A DNA stretch of 64,000 nt from Pseudomonas sp. KUIN-1 (GTDB lineage: Bacteria > Pseudomonadota > Gammaproteobacteria > Pseudomonadales > Pseudomonadaceae), in contig NZ_AP020337.1 of NCBI RefSeq assembly GCF_009176725.1, positions 4,719,501-4,783,500 of the forward strand, read 5' to 3'. The notes under the pieces are model-generated. The model saw only the letters and a program-made list of their open reading frames with translations, was not told the DNA's origin and made no database searches. The translations under genes and the position numbers were made by a program. This document shows, piece after piece, positions 17,459-26,665 of this stretch (its first letter is position 1; each line of letters starts with the position of its first letter).

Positions 17459-17791
17459 TTGGACACCGAAAACAAAGCACGCGCTTTCAACCCCGTCCCC
17501 CTGATCCTTATCAGTCTGGGGATCTGGCTGCCGATCATCGGCACCCTGCTGAGCTCCTACCTGTCACAGGATCCCGCGACCCCTTCCGGGCCAATGGCGT
17601 TCGGTGGCGCGGTGGTTCTGCTCGCACAGGTGGAGATCTTCGCCATCATCTTCCTGCTGGTTTATGCGTTCGCCGTAAAACCGTGGAGACTCTCCACAAC
17701 CCTACGCACGGTGTTCTCGATCAACGCAGTCGCCGCCGTCGTCGCGGCAATCGGCATTATCGTTACGCTGGCCAATATAAGCCTGCAGTAA
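17459..17791 (+). CDS. Small three-pass membrane protein downstream of ampG
   Basis: 110 residues with hydrophobic segments at about 14-33, 48-70 and 84-106. The start is a TTG (17459) with AAGGA 6 bases upstream. No known domain was recognised. It is probably co-transcribed with ampG, 28 bp downstream of its stop. Its stop is followed within 7 bp by the left 13-bp repeat of the T6SS island, so its native terminator may have been displaced. Confidence 0.7.
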   Translation: MDTENKARAFNPVPLILISLGIWLPIIGTLLSSYLSQDPATPSGPMAFGGAVVLLAQVEIFAIIFLLVYAFAVKPWRLSTTLRTVFSINAVAAVVAAIGIIVTLANISLQ

Positions 17792-17797
17792 TCGTCG

Positions 17798-17810
17798 ACT
17801 AAAAAAGCCC
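17798..17810 (+). repeat. Left 13-bp direct repeat bounding the T6SS island
   Basis: ACTAAAAAAGCCC, identical to 27496-27508. At the right end this sequence forms the left arm of an intact terminator; here the hairpin is not completed. This could be an insertion or recombination scar, but A-rich-plus-GCCC is also common at terminators. Confidence 0.55.
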
Positions 17811-18051
17811 TGGAAAGGTGCTGCTTGAATGAAAATCGCTGAGTTAACAGCGAGAAGAGTGGCCAAAGCTTCTTTGATCGGTGCCCTCTCGGTGAGCCCC
17901 TTCAACAGTACAAATATCCGACGGCAAGACGCTGTAGGAAAACTCTGGATTTTTGCTGCGGTAGCGCCCTGCTCAATTTCTGCATTGAGATAAAGGATGT
18001 ATTCAAGCACCATCCAGGTTATAGATTGTTTCAAAGGATGGAACTCAAGAC
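17811..18051 (+). other. Leader region of the vgrG-immunity island, no gene seen
   Basis: 241 bp of visibly lower GC than its neighbours, with no supportable ORF, tRNA or repeat. It presumably carries the vgrG promoter. TATAGA at about 18021 is a weak -10 candidate without a convincing -35. Confidence 0.4.
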
Positions 18052-21000
18052 ATGCTGGACGCAAACGCAACCCATATTGCCCTCACGCTGGAGGGGATAT
18101 CCGTTGATTTTCAGGTACTCGGTTTTGTGGGGCGTGAAGCCCTCAATCAGCCGTTCTGCTTCGACATCGAACTGGTCAGCACCCGCCCCGACCTGAAGCT
18201 CGAAGAGTTGCTGCACAAGCGTGGCTGCCTGACCTTCGGTGCCACCGGCAAGGGCCTTGTCCACGGTCTGGTCTATCGCATCACGCAAGGCGACTCCGGC
18301 AAAAGCCTGACCCGCTACAGCATCAGGCTCATGCCGCAGCTGGCTTACCTGCGCCACAACCACGACCAACAAATCTTCCAGCAACTGACCGTACCGAAGA
18401 TCATCGCCCAGGTCCTCGAAGCCCGTGGCATCTTGGCCGACGCCTACAGCTTTCAGCTCGGTGCGACCTACCCCGAGCGCGATTACTGCGTGCAGTACGA
18501 CGAGTCAGACCTGCATTTCATCCAGCGCCTGTGTGAAGAAGAAGGCATTCACTTCCACTTCCAGCACAGTGCCAGCGGTCACACACTGGTGTTCGGCGAT
18601 GATCAGACGGTGTTCCGCAAACTGGCGCCAGTGAGCTATCAGCAAGACTCCGGCATGGCCGCTGAAAAGCCGGTGATCAAACGTTTCAACCTGCGCCTGG
18701 AAACCCGCACCACCCGCGTCAGCCGGCGCGATTACGATTTCAAAAAGCCAGGCATCCTGCCCGAAAGCGCCGCCAAAAGCGCCTTTGCTCCGGACCTGGA
18801 GGACTACGACTACCCTGGCCGCTTCACCAGCCGTGAGCGCGGCAAACAACTGGCGACCCGCGCCTTGGAACGCCATCGCAGCGACTACCAGCTCGCCGAA
18901 GGCAAAGGCGACGAGCCGACGCTGGTCAGCGGCCATTTCCTGGCCCTGAACGAACATCCACGCGCAGAGTGGAACGACCTCTGGCTGCTGCTGGAAGTCA
19001 TTCACGAAGGCAAACAGCCGCAAGTGCTGGGCGCAAACGTCACCAGCGACGTCACGGATAACAAAGACGATTTTCACCAGGGCTACCGTAATCACTTCCT
19101 GGCCACGCCGTGGGATGCGCATTACCGCCCTGCCCTGGAGCACCCCAAACCCAAAGCGCTGGGTATCCAGACGGCCTTCGTCACCGGGCCACCGGGTGAA
19201 GAAATCCATTGCGACGAATACGGGCGTGTCAAAGTCCAGTTCCATTGGGATCGTGACGGCCAGGCCAACGACAACTCCAGCTGCTGGTTGCGCGTCGCCA
19301 CTGGCTGGGCCGGAAATGCCTACGGAGGCATCGCCACTCCACGCGTGGGTATGGAGGTACTCGTCACCTTCCTCGAAGGCGACCCCGACCAACCGCTGAT
19401 CAGCGGCTGCCTGTTTCACAAGGAAAACGTCGTTCCCTACGACCTGCCGGCGAACAAAACCCGCAGCACCTTCAAGACGCTCAGCTCACCGGGCGGCAAG
19501 GGCTACAACGAGTTTCGCATCGAAGACAAGAAAGGTGCGGAACAGATCTACCTGCACGCCCAGCGCGACTGGGATGAAAACATCGAGCATGACCAGAAGA
19601 TCCACATCGGCAATGAGCGGCATGACACGGTCGAGGCCGATGTGTTCAGCGAGTTCAAGGTGGAAGAACATCGAATCACGCACCTGGACCGCAAGACTGA
19701 AGCGCGAGCAGATGACCACCTGACCGTCGGCGTGACCCGGCATGTGAAAATCGGGGCGGCGCAGTTTGTAGAAGCCGGTACGGAGATTCACTACCACGCA
19801 GGCGACAAGGTGGTGATTGAGGCCGGAGTGGAACTGACCGCCAAGGCAGGTGGCAGCTTCGTCAAGCTGGACGCCGGTGGCGTGACAATCAGCGGTCCCG
19901 AGGTGAAGGTCAATACAGGAGGTTCTGCAGGTGTCGGGACCGGGATCGGTATTCTGACGCCACTCGTTCCGGGTGCCGCTGGCGCAGCCATTGCGGGGCA
20001 ATTACTGAGTCCGCCCCCCATGGGAGAGCTCAGTGCCCAGGCGCCGACGGAAGAGGAGCTTGAGGAAGAGGAAGAAGAGGTTGAGCTGGAAGAGATCACC
20101 TTGCGAATCGGGATGTTCTTTGACGGGACGGGCAACAACCGCATCAACAGTGAGCGGGCGTTTGGCTGCTTTGCGTCAGACGTGAACCTGGAGGAAGCCG
20201 CTGAAGATATTCGTCAGTACTGCGCGGCTCATGGTTTTGACGGCAAGGGAAGCAGTCCGGATAACAGTTATGGCAATGATGTCAGCAACGTCGCCCGTCT
20301 TTATGCCCTTTATATAGACCAGCGGGACATAACACTTCCGATTGACGCCAAAACCGCAAACCTGTCCGTATATTTGGACGGGATCGGTACCAGCAGTACC
20401 GCAGGAGATTCCACCTTTTCGCAAGGCACGGGTATGGGTGTGCAGGGCGTCCGGGCGCGAGTTGAAGAAACCCCGCCGCTTATTCTCGAGGCTATCCGAA
20501 CATTTCAGGACAACAACCCCGATAAGCGTGTCGCTAAAATCGAGTTCGATATTTTCGGCTTCAGCCGTGGTGCTGCCGCAGCCAGGGATTTTGCCAATGA
20601 AGTCCTCAAGGGCGAAGGAAGCATTCTGGCTAAGGCGATCCCCGCTGGCACTCCAGGGTTAGTGGACAGCTTTGCCTGGAAGCCGCATATCGATTTTTCC
20701 ATCAATTTCATTGGCGTTTACGACACGGTCGCGGCCATTGCCAATCCGCTGAAGGGGGACTGGACGGGTAATAACGCTTATAACCCTGGGATCAACATCC
20801 ATCTGGCGCCAGACGCGGCCCACAAAGTCGTCCAGTTGGTCGCTCGCAATGAACGCCGTTATAACTTTGCCCTCAACAGCCTTGGATCGGCCGATATTGT
20901 CCTGCCTGGCGCGCACTCAGACCTGGGCGGCGGTTATTTACCCAAGGCGATGGAGCGCATCCTGCTCAGCAAACCGCGTAAAAGCACGGTTGAAGAAAGG

Positions 21001-21519
21001 ACGTCGTTCGCTGACGCCAACAGTTACAAGCTTGCCCAGCAGGACTTGAGACGGCTTCAAGACCAACTGGCCCCCTATAACCTTCCGTTGGAGATCCGCA
21101 CGTGGGAGGTGCCGTTTCGTAACACCGACAGAGACAACCGCAAAGACATGAAACACGTGTATGCCGCCGTAAGCAGCCAGCGCGAAGTCCGCGGTGATCT
21201 GTCCTTGATCTACTTTCGGATCATGCGCGAACTGGCCGTGAAAAATGGGGTGCCGTTTGGCGAGATAGACGAAGGTGAAATGCGACTCTCTTTACCTGCG
21301 GAGCTCGTCCCCATCTCCGAGAAACTGATGGCTTACGCTCAAGGGAAAAGCAGAACAACCGGGCTAACCTCGCAGGAGGAAGAACTGCTGTTTCACCGTT
21401 ATGTGCATATCTCCGATAACTGGAACGCCGCTAAAAATCTTAACAATAGCGACCTGAACATTATCTTCATCAATCGACCAGACGAAAACTCTGTACGCAC
21501 GGTGCATCCAAATGAGTAA
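18052..21519 (+). CDS. VgrG spike protein fused to a Tle1/DUF2235 phospholipase-type effector domain
   Basis: 1155 residues. Residues 1 to about 590 are a type VI secretion VgrG: phage-tail gp27-like part, gp5 OB-fold with the VGMEV motif at 432-436 and a following gp5-like needle of beta repeats. Residues 584-630 form the last beta-helix strands; a Gly/Ala/Pro linker and an acidic stretch (about 667-683) lead into a DUF2235 (Tle1-type) alpha/beta-hydrolase. There FFDGTGNN is at 689-696, nucleophile elbow GFSRG at 836-840 (Ser838), Asp891 in GVYDTV and His955 in GAHSDLGGGY. It should puncture target cells and hydrolyse membrane phospholipids in the periplasm. The last 8 bases overlap the first immunity gene. 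No Hcp, PAAR, adaptor or sheath genes are nearby, so it must use a T6SS encoded elsewhere. Confidence 0.92.
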   Translation: MLDANATHIALTLEGISVDFQVLGFVGREALNQPFCFDIELVSTRPDLKLEELLHKRGCLTFGATGKGLVHGLVYRITQGDSGKSLTRYSIRLMPQLAYLRHNHDQQIFQQLTVPKIIAQVLEARGILADAYSFQLGATYPERDYCVQYDESDLHFIQRLCEEEGIHFHFQHSASGHTLVFGDDQTVFRKLAPVSYQQDSGMAAEKPVIKRFNLRLETRTTRVSRRDYDFKKPGILPESAAKSAFAPDLEDYDYPGRFTSRERGKQLATRALERHRSDYQLAEGKGDEPTLVSGHFLALNEHPRAEWNDLWLLLEVIHEGKQPQVLGANVTSDVTDNKDDFHQGYRNHFLATPWDAHYRPALEHPKPKALGIQTAFVTGPPGEEIHCDEYGRVKVQFHWDRDGQANDNSSCWLRVATGWAGNAYGGIATPRVGMEVLVTFLEGDPDQPLISGCLFHKENVVPYDLPANKTRSTFKTLSSPGGKGYNEFRIEDKKGAEQIYLHAQRDWDENIEHDQKIHIGNERHDTVEADVFSEFKVEEHRITHLDRKTEARADDHLTVGVTRHVKIGAAQFVEAGTEIHYHAGDKVVIEAGVELTAKAGGSFVKLDAGGVTISGPEVKVNTGGSAGVGTGIGILTPLVPGAAGAAIAGQLLSPPPMGELSAQAPTEEELEEEEEEVELEEITLRIGMFFDGTGNNRINSERAFGCFASDVNLEEAAEDIRQYCAAHGFDGKGSSPDNSYGNDVSNVARLYALYIDQRDITLPIDAKTANLSVYLDGIGTSSTAGDSTFSQGTGMGVQGVRARVEETPPLILEAIRTFQDNNPDKRVAKIEFDIFGFSRGAAAARDFANEVLKGEGSILAKAIPAGTPGLVDSFAWKPHIDFSINFIGVYDTVAAIANPLKGDWTGNNAYNPGINIHLAPDAAHKVVQLVARNERRYNFALNSLGSADIVLPGAHSDLGGGYLPKAMERILLSKPRKSTVEERTSFADANSYKLAQQDLRRLQDQLAPYNLPLEIRTWEVPFRNTDRDNRKDMKHVYAAVSSQREVRGDLSLIYFRIMRELAVKNGVPFGEIDEGEMRLSLPAELVPISEKLMAYAQGKSRTTGLTSQEEELLFHRYVHISDNWNAAKNLNNSDLNIIFINRPDENSVRTVHPNE

Positions 21520-22165
21520 TTTTATCCGTATCGCGCTTGCCGCGTTTCTGCTCGGTGGTTGTACTGTCGCCAGCAGCCAGTCAATGCCTTACAAATCCTG
21601 GTATCTGGGGTTCTCGGTCCCCGACTACATGGAAGTCTGGATTGAAACAGCCGATGTGGTTGATATTCAGGACCATATGTACCCACGTGCGATGAGTGGC
21701 AACGCATCAATATCAACTCCCCCCAACAACTCAGGCGATCCACGTGGCTGGCCGAAAAGAGCCGGCATAGGTAAAGGTAAGCACGTAACAGGGGCCGACT
21801 TGCCCAAACAGATCTATGTCCGTTGGCAATCGCTGGCAGAACCGCAAACGTACCAAATGGTGATTAAAGTCCCCGAGGCGACCAGGGAGCTTATGCGCAA
21901 GGGCGAAAAAGTGTTCTGTGCATTTGATGGGAAATGGATCACGGGTTATCGTAATTCAATCGGCGTAAGGCTAGTCCCCGGAGGTATTGCCAAAGTCTGG
22001 GTAGGCGGCGCCTGCATGACACCGGTCGAGGTGACTACGGTACACGCGGTGATTGCTCCGCGCGGTCCGTATGAAGGTACGTCTGGTGGCCACCACCGGC
22101 CCCTTTCAGCAGTTTCCAAAGCCTATGTCGAGAAGTTTGGTGTGCCGTACGACTCTTGGAAGTAG
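21512..22165 (+). CDS. Predicted Tle1 immunity lipoprotein, copy 1 (DUF2931-like)
   Basis: 217 residues; lipobox LGGC with lipidated Cys17 followed by Thr, which favours an outer-membrane anchor facing the periplasm, where a Tle1 phospholipase acts. Conserved core EVWIETADVVDIQ (41-53), PRGWPKR (77-83), YVRWQSL and the C-terminus EKFGVPYDSWK; Cys136 and Cys168 could form a disulfide. The ATG overlaps the vgrG stop (ATGAGTAA), so translation is coupled. Family name DUF2931 is from memory. Variable blocks here: SWYLG, DHMYPRAMSGN, RAGIGKGKHV, CAFDGKW, HHRPLSAV. It is the only copy directly fused to its effector gene. Confidence 0.85.
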   Translation: MSNFIRIALAAFLLGGCTVASSQSMPYKSWYLGFSVPDYMEVWIETADVVDIQDHMYPRAMSGNASISTPPNNSGDPRGWPKRAGIGKGKHVTGADLPKQIYVRWQSLAEPQTYQMVIKVPEATRELMRKGEKVFCAFDGKWITGYRNSIGVRLVPGGIAKVWVGGACMTPVEVTTVHAVIAPRGPYEGTSGGHHRPLSAVSKAYVEKFGVPYDSWK

Positions 22166-22169
22166 GTCA

Positions 22170-22210
22170 GTGCCGGCCCTTTAAGCATTCTGGATGCGAA
22201 GGGCTGGCAC
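22170..22210 (+). repeat. Spacer hairpin (first of seven in the array)
   Basis: A 12-bp stem with one G-T pair (22170-22181 with 22199-22210) and an inner GCAT/ATGC pairing lies 4 bases after the stop of copy 1. No T run follows, so it is not a standard terminator. Equivalent positions are 22920, 23670, 24420, 25170, 25920 and 26670; after copy 8 the right arm is missing. Confidence 0.75.
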
Positions 22211-22261
22211 GTCATATCGTTACTCGACCAGACGAAAGTTCTGTGCGCACGGTGCATCCAA

Positions 22262-22915
22262 ATGATTAATTTTATCCGTATCACTTTTGTCGTTTTTCTG
22301 CTCAGTGGCTGCACATTTGCTAGCAGTAGTTCAATGCCTTACAAATCCTGGTATCTGGGGTTCTCTGCCCCCGCTTACATGGAAGTCTGGATCGAAACAG
22401 CCGATGTCGTCGATATTCAGGACCACGTATACCCACGTGCGATGAGTGGTAACGCGTCAATATTAACTCCCACAAACAACTCTGGCGATCCGCGAGGTTG
22501 GCCAAAAAGAATAGCCCTCGGCAGCGGTAAGAATGTAACAGGTGCCGACTTGCCCAAACAGATCTATGTCCGTTGGCAATCTCTGGCCGAACCGCAAACT
22601 TACCTGATGGTGATTAAATTCCCTGAGGCCACTCGAGAGATCATGCTCAAGGGGGAGAAAGTGTTCTGCGCGGCCGATGGGAAATGGATAACGGGTTATC
22701 GTGATTCAATTGGTATAAGGCTGGCCCCCGGAGGCATTGCCAAAGTCTGGGTAGGCGGCGCCTGCATGACATCAATCGAGGTGGCTACGGTAAAAGCTAT
22801 TATTGATCCGCGCGGCCCGTATGAAGGTAAGTCTGGTGGCCACTACCGACCCCTTTCAGCAGTCTCCAAAGCCTATGTCGAGAAGTTTGGTGTGCCGTAC
22901 GACTCGTGGAAGTAG
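22262..22915 (+). CDS. Predicted Tle1 immunity lipoprotein, copy 2
   Basis: 217 residues, same architecture as copy 1, lipobox LSGC. Its signal peptide belongs to the second type in the array (ITFVVFLLSGC, shared with copies 5 and 7). Variable blocks: SWYLGFSAPAY, DHVYPRAMSGN, a private RIALGSGKNV at 83-92, CAADGKW, RDSIGIRLA, HYRPLSAV. It also has Leu in place of Arg129 (EIMLKGEK). The upstream 48 bp are a remnant of the vgrG end, reading TRPDESSVRTVHPND-stop. Confidence 0.85.
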   Translation: MINFIRITFVVFLLSGCTFASSSSMPYKSWYLGFSAPAYMEVWIETADVVDIQDHVYPRAMSGNASILTPTNNSGDPRGWPKRIALGSGKNVTGADLPKQIYVRWQSLAEPQTYLMVIKFPEATREIMLKGEKVFCAADGKWITGYRDSIGIRLAPGGIAKVWVGGACMTSIEVATVKAIIDPRGPYEGKSGGHYRPLSAVSKAYVEKFGVPYDSWK

Positions 22916-23011
22916 GTCAGTGCCGGCCCTTTAAGCATCCTGGATGCGAAGGGCTGGCACGTCACATCTTTAATCGACCAGACGAAAGTTCTGTGCTCAC
23001 GGTGCATCCAA

Positions 23012-23665
23012 ATGATTAATTTTATACGTATCGCGCTCGCCGCACTTCTACTCGGTGGTTGCACTTTCGCCAGCAGCCAGTCAATGCCTTACAAATCCTG
23101 GTACCTGGGGTTCTCGGTCCCCGACTACATGGAAGTCTGGATCGAAACAGCAGATGTGGTCGACATTCAGGACCATGTGTTTCAACGTGCGATGAGTGGT
23201 ACCGCGTCAATATTAACCCCCCCCAACAACTCAGGCGATCCACGTGGCTGGCCGAAAAGAGCCGGCATAGGTAAAGGTAAGCACGTAACAGGGGCCGACT
23301 TGCCCAAACAGATCTATGTCCGTTGGCAATCGCTGGCAGAACCGCAAACGTACCAAATGGTGATTAAAATCCCCGAGGCGACCCGGGAGCTCATGCGCAA
23401 AGAGGAAAAGGCTTTCTGTTCATTTGGTGGAGAATGGATCACCGGTTATCGTGACTCGATCGGTATAAGGCTGGCTCCTGGAGGTATCGCCAAAGTCTGG
23501 GTAGGCGGCGGCTGCATGACACCGATCGAGGTGGCTACGGTAAAAGCCGTGATTGATCCGCGCGGCCCGTATGAAGGTAAGTCTGGTGGCCACTACCGGC
23601 CCCTTTCAGCCGTTTCCAAAGCCTATGTCGAGAAGTTTGGTGTGCCGTACGACTCGTGGAAGTAG
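23012..23665 (+). CDS. Predicted Tle1 immunity lipoprotein, copy 3
   Basis: 217 residues, lipobox LGGC. Residues 1-114 are identical to copy 4; the remainder differs. Variable blocks: SWYLGFSVPDY, DHVFQRAMSGT, RAGIGKGKHV, a private EEKAFCSFGGEW at 131-142 (others have GEKVFC..DGKW or similar), WVGGGC and HYRPLSAV. The upstream remnant of vgrG has one change that gives VLTVHPND. Confidence 0.85.
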   Translation: MINFIRIALAALLLGGCTFASSQSMPYKSWYLGFSVPDYMEVWIETADVVDIQDHVFQRAMSGTASILTPPNNSGDPRGWPKRAGIGKGKHVTGADLPKQIYVRWQSLAEPQTYQMVIKIPEATRELMRKEEKAFCSFGGEWITGYRDSIGIRLAPGGIAKVWVGGGCMTPIEVATVKAVIDPRGPYEGKSGGHYRPLSAVSKAYVEKFGVPYDSWK

Positions 23666-23761
23666 GTCAGTGCTGGCACTTTTATCATCCTGGATGCGAA
23701 GGGCTGGCACGTCACATCTTTAATCGACCAGACGAAAACTCTGTGCGCACGGTGCATCCTA

Positions 23762-24415
23762 ATGATTAATTTTATACGTATCGCGCTCGCCGCGCTTCTG
23801 CTCGGTGGTTGCACTTTCGCAAGCAGCCAGTCAATGCCTTATAAATCCTGGTACCTGGGGTTCTCGGTCCCCGACTACATGGAAGTCTGGATCGAAACAG
23901 CAGATGTGGTCGACATTCAGGACCATGTGTTTCAACGTGCGATGAGTGGTACCGCGTCAATATTAACCCCCCCCAACAACTCAGGCGATCCACGTGGTTG
24001 GCCGAAAAGAGCTGGCATTGGTAAAGGTAAACACGTAACAGGGGCGGACTTGCCCAAGCAGATCTATGTCCGTTGGCAATCGCTGGCCGAACCGCAAACC
24101 TACCTGATGGTGATTAAAATCCCAGAGGCCACTCGAGAGATCATGCGCAAGGGGGAGAAAGTGTTCTGCGCGGCCGATGGGAAATGGATCACGGGTTATC
24201 GTGATTCAATCGGTGTAAGGCTGGTCCCCGGAGGTATCGCCAGAGTCTGGGTAGGCGGCGCCTGCATGACACCGGTCGAGGTGACTACGGTAAAAGCCGT
24301 GATTGATCCGCGCGGTCCGTATGAAGGTAAGTCTGGTGGTAAGTACGACTCTCTTTCCGATGTATCCAAAGCCTATATCGAGAAATTTGGTGTGCCGTAC
24401 GACTCGTGGAAGTAG
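23762..24415 (+). CDS. Predicted Tle1 immunity lipoprotein, copy 4
   Basis: 217 residues, lipobox LGGC. A clear mosaic: its first 114 residues equal those of copy 3, while residues 115-150 (LMVIK.PEATREIM.KGEKVFCAADGKWITGYRDSIG) match copy 2 apart from two positions, and the C-terminal KYDSLSDVSKAYIE block matches copy 8 except one residue. Cys136 and Cys168 are conserved. Confidence 0.85.
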   Translation: MINFIRIALAALLLGGCTFASSQSMPYKSWYLGFSVPDYMEVWIETADVVDIQDHVFQRAMSGTASILTPPNNSGDPRGWPKRAGIGKGKHVTGADLPKQIYVRWQSLAEPQTYLMVIKIPEATREIMRKGEKVFCAADGKWITGYRDSIGVRLVPGGIARVWVGGACMTPVEVTTVKAVIDPRGPYEGKSGGKYDSLSDVSKAYIEKFGVPYDSWK

Positions 24416-24511
24416 GTCAATGCTGGCCCTTTAAGCATCCTGGATGCGAAGGGCTGGCACGTCACATCTTTAATCGATCAGACGAAAACTCTGTGCGCAC
24501 GGTGCATCCAA

Positions 24512-25165
24512 ATGATTAATTTTATACGTATCACTTTTGTCGTTTTTCTGCTGAGTGGCTGCACATTTGCTAGCAGTAGCTCACTACCTTACAAAGCATG
24601 GACTCTAGGGTTCTCTGCTCCTGACTACATGGAGGTCTGGATCGAAACAGCCGATGTGGTCGACATTCAGGACCATGTGTTTCAACGTGCGGCGAGTGGC
24701 ATTGCGTCAATGCAATCGCCTCCCAACAACTCCGGCAATCCTCGTGGTTGGCCGAAAAGAGGGCCTGCCGGAGGCGGAAAACGTGTGTTAGGCGCGGACT
24801 TGCCCAAATATATCCATGTCCGCTGGCAATCGCTGGTTGAACCGCAAACCTACCTGATGGTGATAAAAATCCCCGAGGCCACTCGAGAGATCATGCGCAA
24901 GGGGGAAAAAGTGTTCTGCGAGGCCGATGGAAAATGGATCACGGGTTATCGTAAGGCAATCGGCATAAGGCTGATCCCGGGAGGTATCGCCAGGGTTTGG
25001 GTAGGCGGCGCCTGCATGACACCGGTCGAGGTGACTACGGTACAAGCCGTTATTGACCCTCGTGGCCCGTATGAAGGTAAGTCTGATGGTGAGTACGACC
25101 CTCTCACCGATGCATCCAAAGCCTATGTCGAGAAGTTTGGTGTGCCGTACGACTCTTGGAAGTAG
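24512..25165 (+). CDS. Predicted Tle1 immunity lipoprotein, copy 5
   Basis: 217 residues, lipobox LSGC. It starts with the ITFVVFLLSGC signal type of copies 2 and 7, but residues 28-110 carry the distinct AWTLGFSAPDY / FQRAASGIASMQSPP / RGPAGGGKRV / YIHVRWQSLVE set shared only with copy 8. Other blocks: CEADGKW, RKAIGIRLI, EYDPLTDA. This is the second major sequence type of the array. Confidence 0.85.
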   Translation: MINFIRITFVVFLLSGCTFASSSSLPYKAWTLGFSAPDYMEVWIETADVVDIQDHVFQRAASGIASMQSPPNNSGNPRGWPKRGPAGGGKRVLGADLPKYIHVRWQSLVEPQTYLMVIKIPEATREIMRKGEKVFCEADGKWITGYRKAIGIRLIPGGIARVWVGGACMTPVEVTTVQAVIDPRGPYEGKSDGEYDPLTDASKAYVEKFGVPYDSWK

Positions 25166-25261
25166 ATCAATACTGGCCCTCCAAGCATCCTGGATGCGAA
25201 GGGCTGGCACGTCACACCTTTAATCGACCGGACGAAAGTTCTGTGCGCACGGTGCATCCAA

Positions 25262-25915
25262 ATGATTAATTTTATCCGTATCGTTTTTGTCGCTTTTCTG
25301 CTTAGCGGCTGCACCTTCGCCAATAGCCAGTCAATGCCCTATAAAGCCTGGCGCTTGGGATTTTCTGCTCCCGCTTACATGGAAGTCTGGATCGAATCGG
25401 CGGATGTGGTCGATATTCAGGAACAGGTATATCCACGTGCGATGAGTGGCAACGCTGCAATACTAACGCCCCCCAACAACTCCGGCGATCCCCGAGGCTG
25501 GCCTAAAAGAGCAGGTTGGGGTAAGGGCAAGTACGTGACAGGTGCTGACTTGCCCAAACAGATCTATGTCCGCTGGCAATCGCTGGTCGAGCCGCAAACC
25601 TACCAGATGGTGATTAAAATCCCCGAGGCGACCCGGGAGCTTATGCGCAAGGGGGAGAAAGTGTTCTGCGCGGCCGATGCGCAATGGATCACCGGATATC
25701 GTGAGGCAATAGGTATAAGGCTGGTTCCCGGAGGCATTGCCAAAGTATCGGTAACCGGTCCCTGCATGACACCTATCGAGGTGACTACGATAAAAGCCGT
25801 GATTGATCCGCGCGGTCCGTATGAAGGTAAGTCTGGTGGTCACTACAGGCCCCTTTCAGCAGTTTCCAAAGCCTATATCGAGAAGTTTGGTGTGCCGTAC
25901 GACTCTTGGAAGTAG
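25262..25915 (+). CDS. Predicted Tle1 immunity lipoprotein, copy 6
   Basis: 217 residues, lipobox LSGC. It has the AWRLGFSAPAY and GWGKGKYV blocks that define the third type with copy 7, along with VTGPC at 164-168 in place of VGGAC. Private changes: ESADVVDIQEQ, CAADAQW and KVSVTG. The C-terminal HYRPLSAV block is that of copies 2 and 3. Confidence 0.85.
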   Translation: MINFIRIVFVAFLLSGCTFANSQSMPYKAWRLGFSAPAYMEVWIESADVVDIQEQVYPRAMSGNAAILTPPNNSGDPRGWPKRAGWGKGKYVTGADLPKQIYVRWQSLVEPQTYQMVIKIPEATRELMRKGEKVFCAADAQWITGYREAIGIRLVPGGIAKVSVTGPCMTPIEVTTIKAVIDPRGPYEGKSGGHYRPLSAVSKAYIEKFGVPYDSWK

Positions 25916-26011
25916 ATCAATACTGGCCCTCCAAGCATCCTGGATGCGAAGGGCTGGCACGTCATATCTTTACTCGACCAGACGAAAGTTCTGTGCGCAC
26001 GGTGCATCCAA

Positions 26012-26665
26012 ATGATTAATTTTATCCGTATCACTTTTGTCGTTTTTCTGCTCAGTGGCTGCACCTTTGCCAATAGCCAGTCAATGCCCTATAAGGCTTG
26101 GCGCTTGGGGTTTTCGGCTCCCGCTTACATGGAAGTCTGGATCGAAACGGCAGATGTGGTCGATATTCAGGACCAGGTATATCCACGTGCAATGAGTGGC
26201 ATTGCCGCAATGCAAGAGCCTCCTAACAACACCGGCGATCCCCGAGGCTGGCCGAAAAGAGCAAGTTGGGGTAAGGGCAAATACGTTACAGGGGCTGACT
26301 TGCCCAAACAGATTTATGTCCGCTGGCAATCGCTGGTCGAGCCGCAAACCTACCAGATGGTGATTAAAATCCCCGAGGCGACCAGGGAGCTTATGCGCAA
26401 GGGCGAAAAAGTTTTCTGTACATTTGATGGGAAATGGATCACCGGATATCGTGAGGCAATCGGCATAAGGCTGGTCCCCGGAGGTATTGCCAAAGTATGG
26501 GTAACCGGTCCCTGCATGACACCGATCGAGGTGGCTACGGTAAAAGCGGTGATTGATCCGCGCGGCCCGTATGAAGGTAAGTCTGGTGGTGAGTACGCCC
26601 CTCCCTCCGATGTCTCCAAAGCCTATGTCGAGAAGTTTGGTGTGCCGTACGACTCTTGGAAGTAG
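26012..26665 (+). CDS. Predicted Tle1 immunity lipoprotein, copy 7
   Basis: 217 residues, lipobox LSGC. The body is of the copy-6 type (AWRLGFSAPAY, WGKGKYV, KVWVTGPC), but the signal peptide is that of copies 2 and 5 and the segment GIAAMQEPPNNTGD and C-terminus EYAPPSDV are its own. CTFDGKW resembles copies 1 and 8. Confidence 0.85.
   Translation: MINFIRITFVVFLLSGCTFANSQSMPYKAWRLGFSAPAYMEVWIETADVVDIQDQVYPRAMSGIAAMQEPPNNTGDPRGWPKRASWGKGKYVTGADLPKQIYVRWQSLVEPQTYQMVIKIPEATRELMRKGEKVFCTFDGKWITGYREAIGIRLVPGGIAKVWVTGPCMTPIEVATVKAVIDPRGPYEGKSGGEYAPPSDVSKAYVEKFGVPYDSWK

Noticed and set aside
22123..26073. Recurrent 60-90-codon frames on the minus strand within the immunity array
   Set aside because: They recur only because the array repeats; they span spacers and have no ribosome sites or family resemblance.
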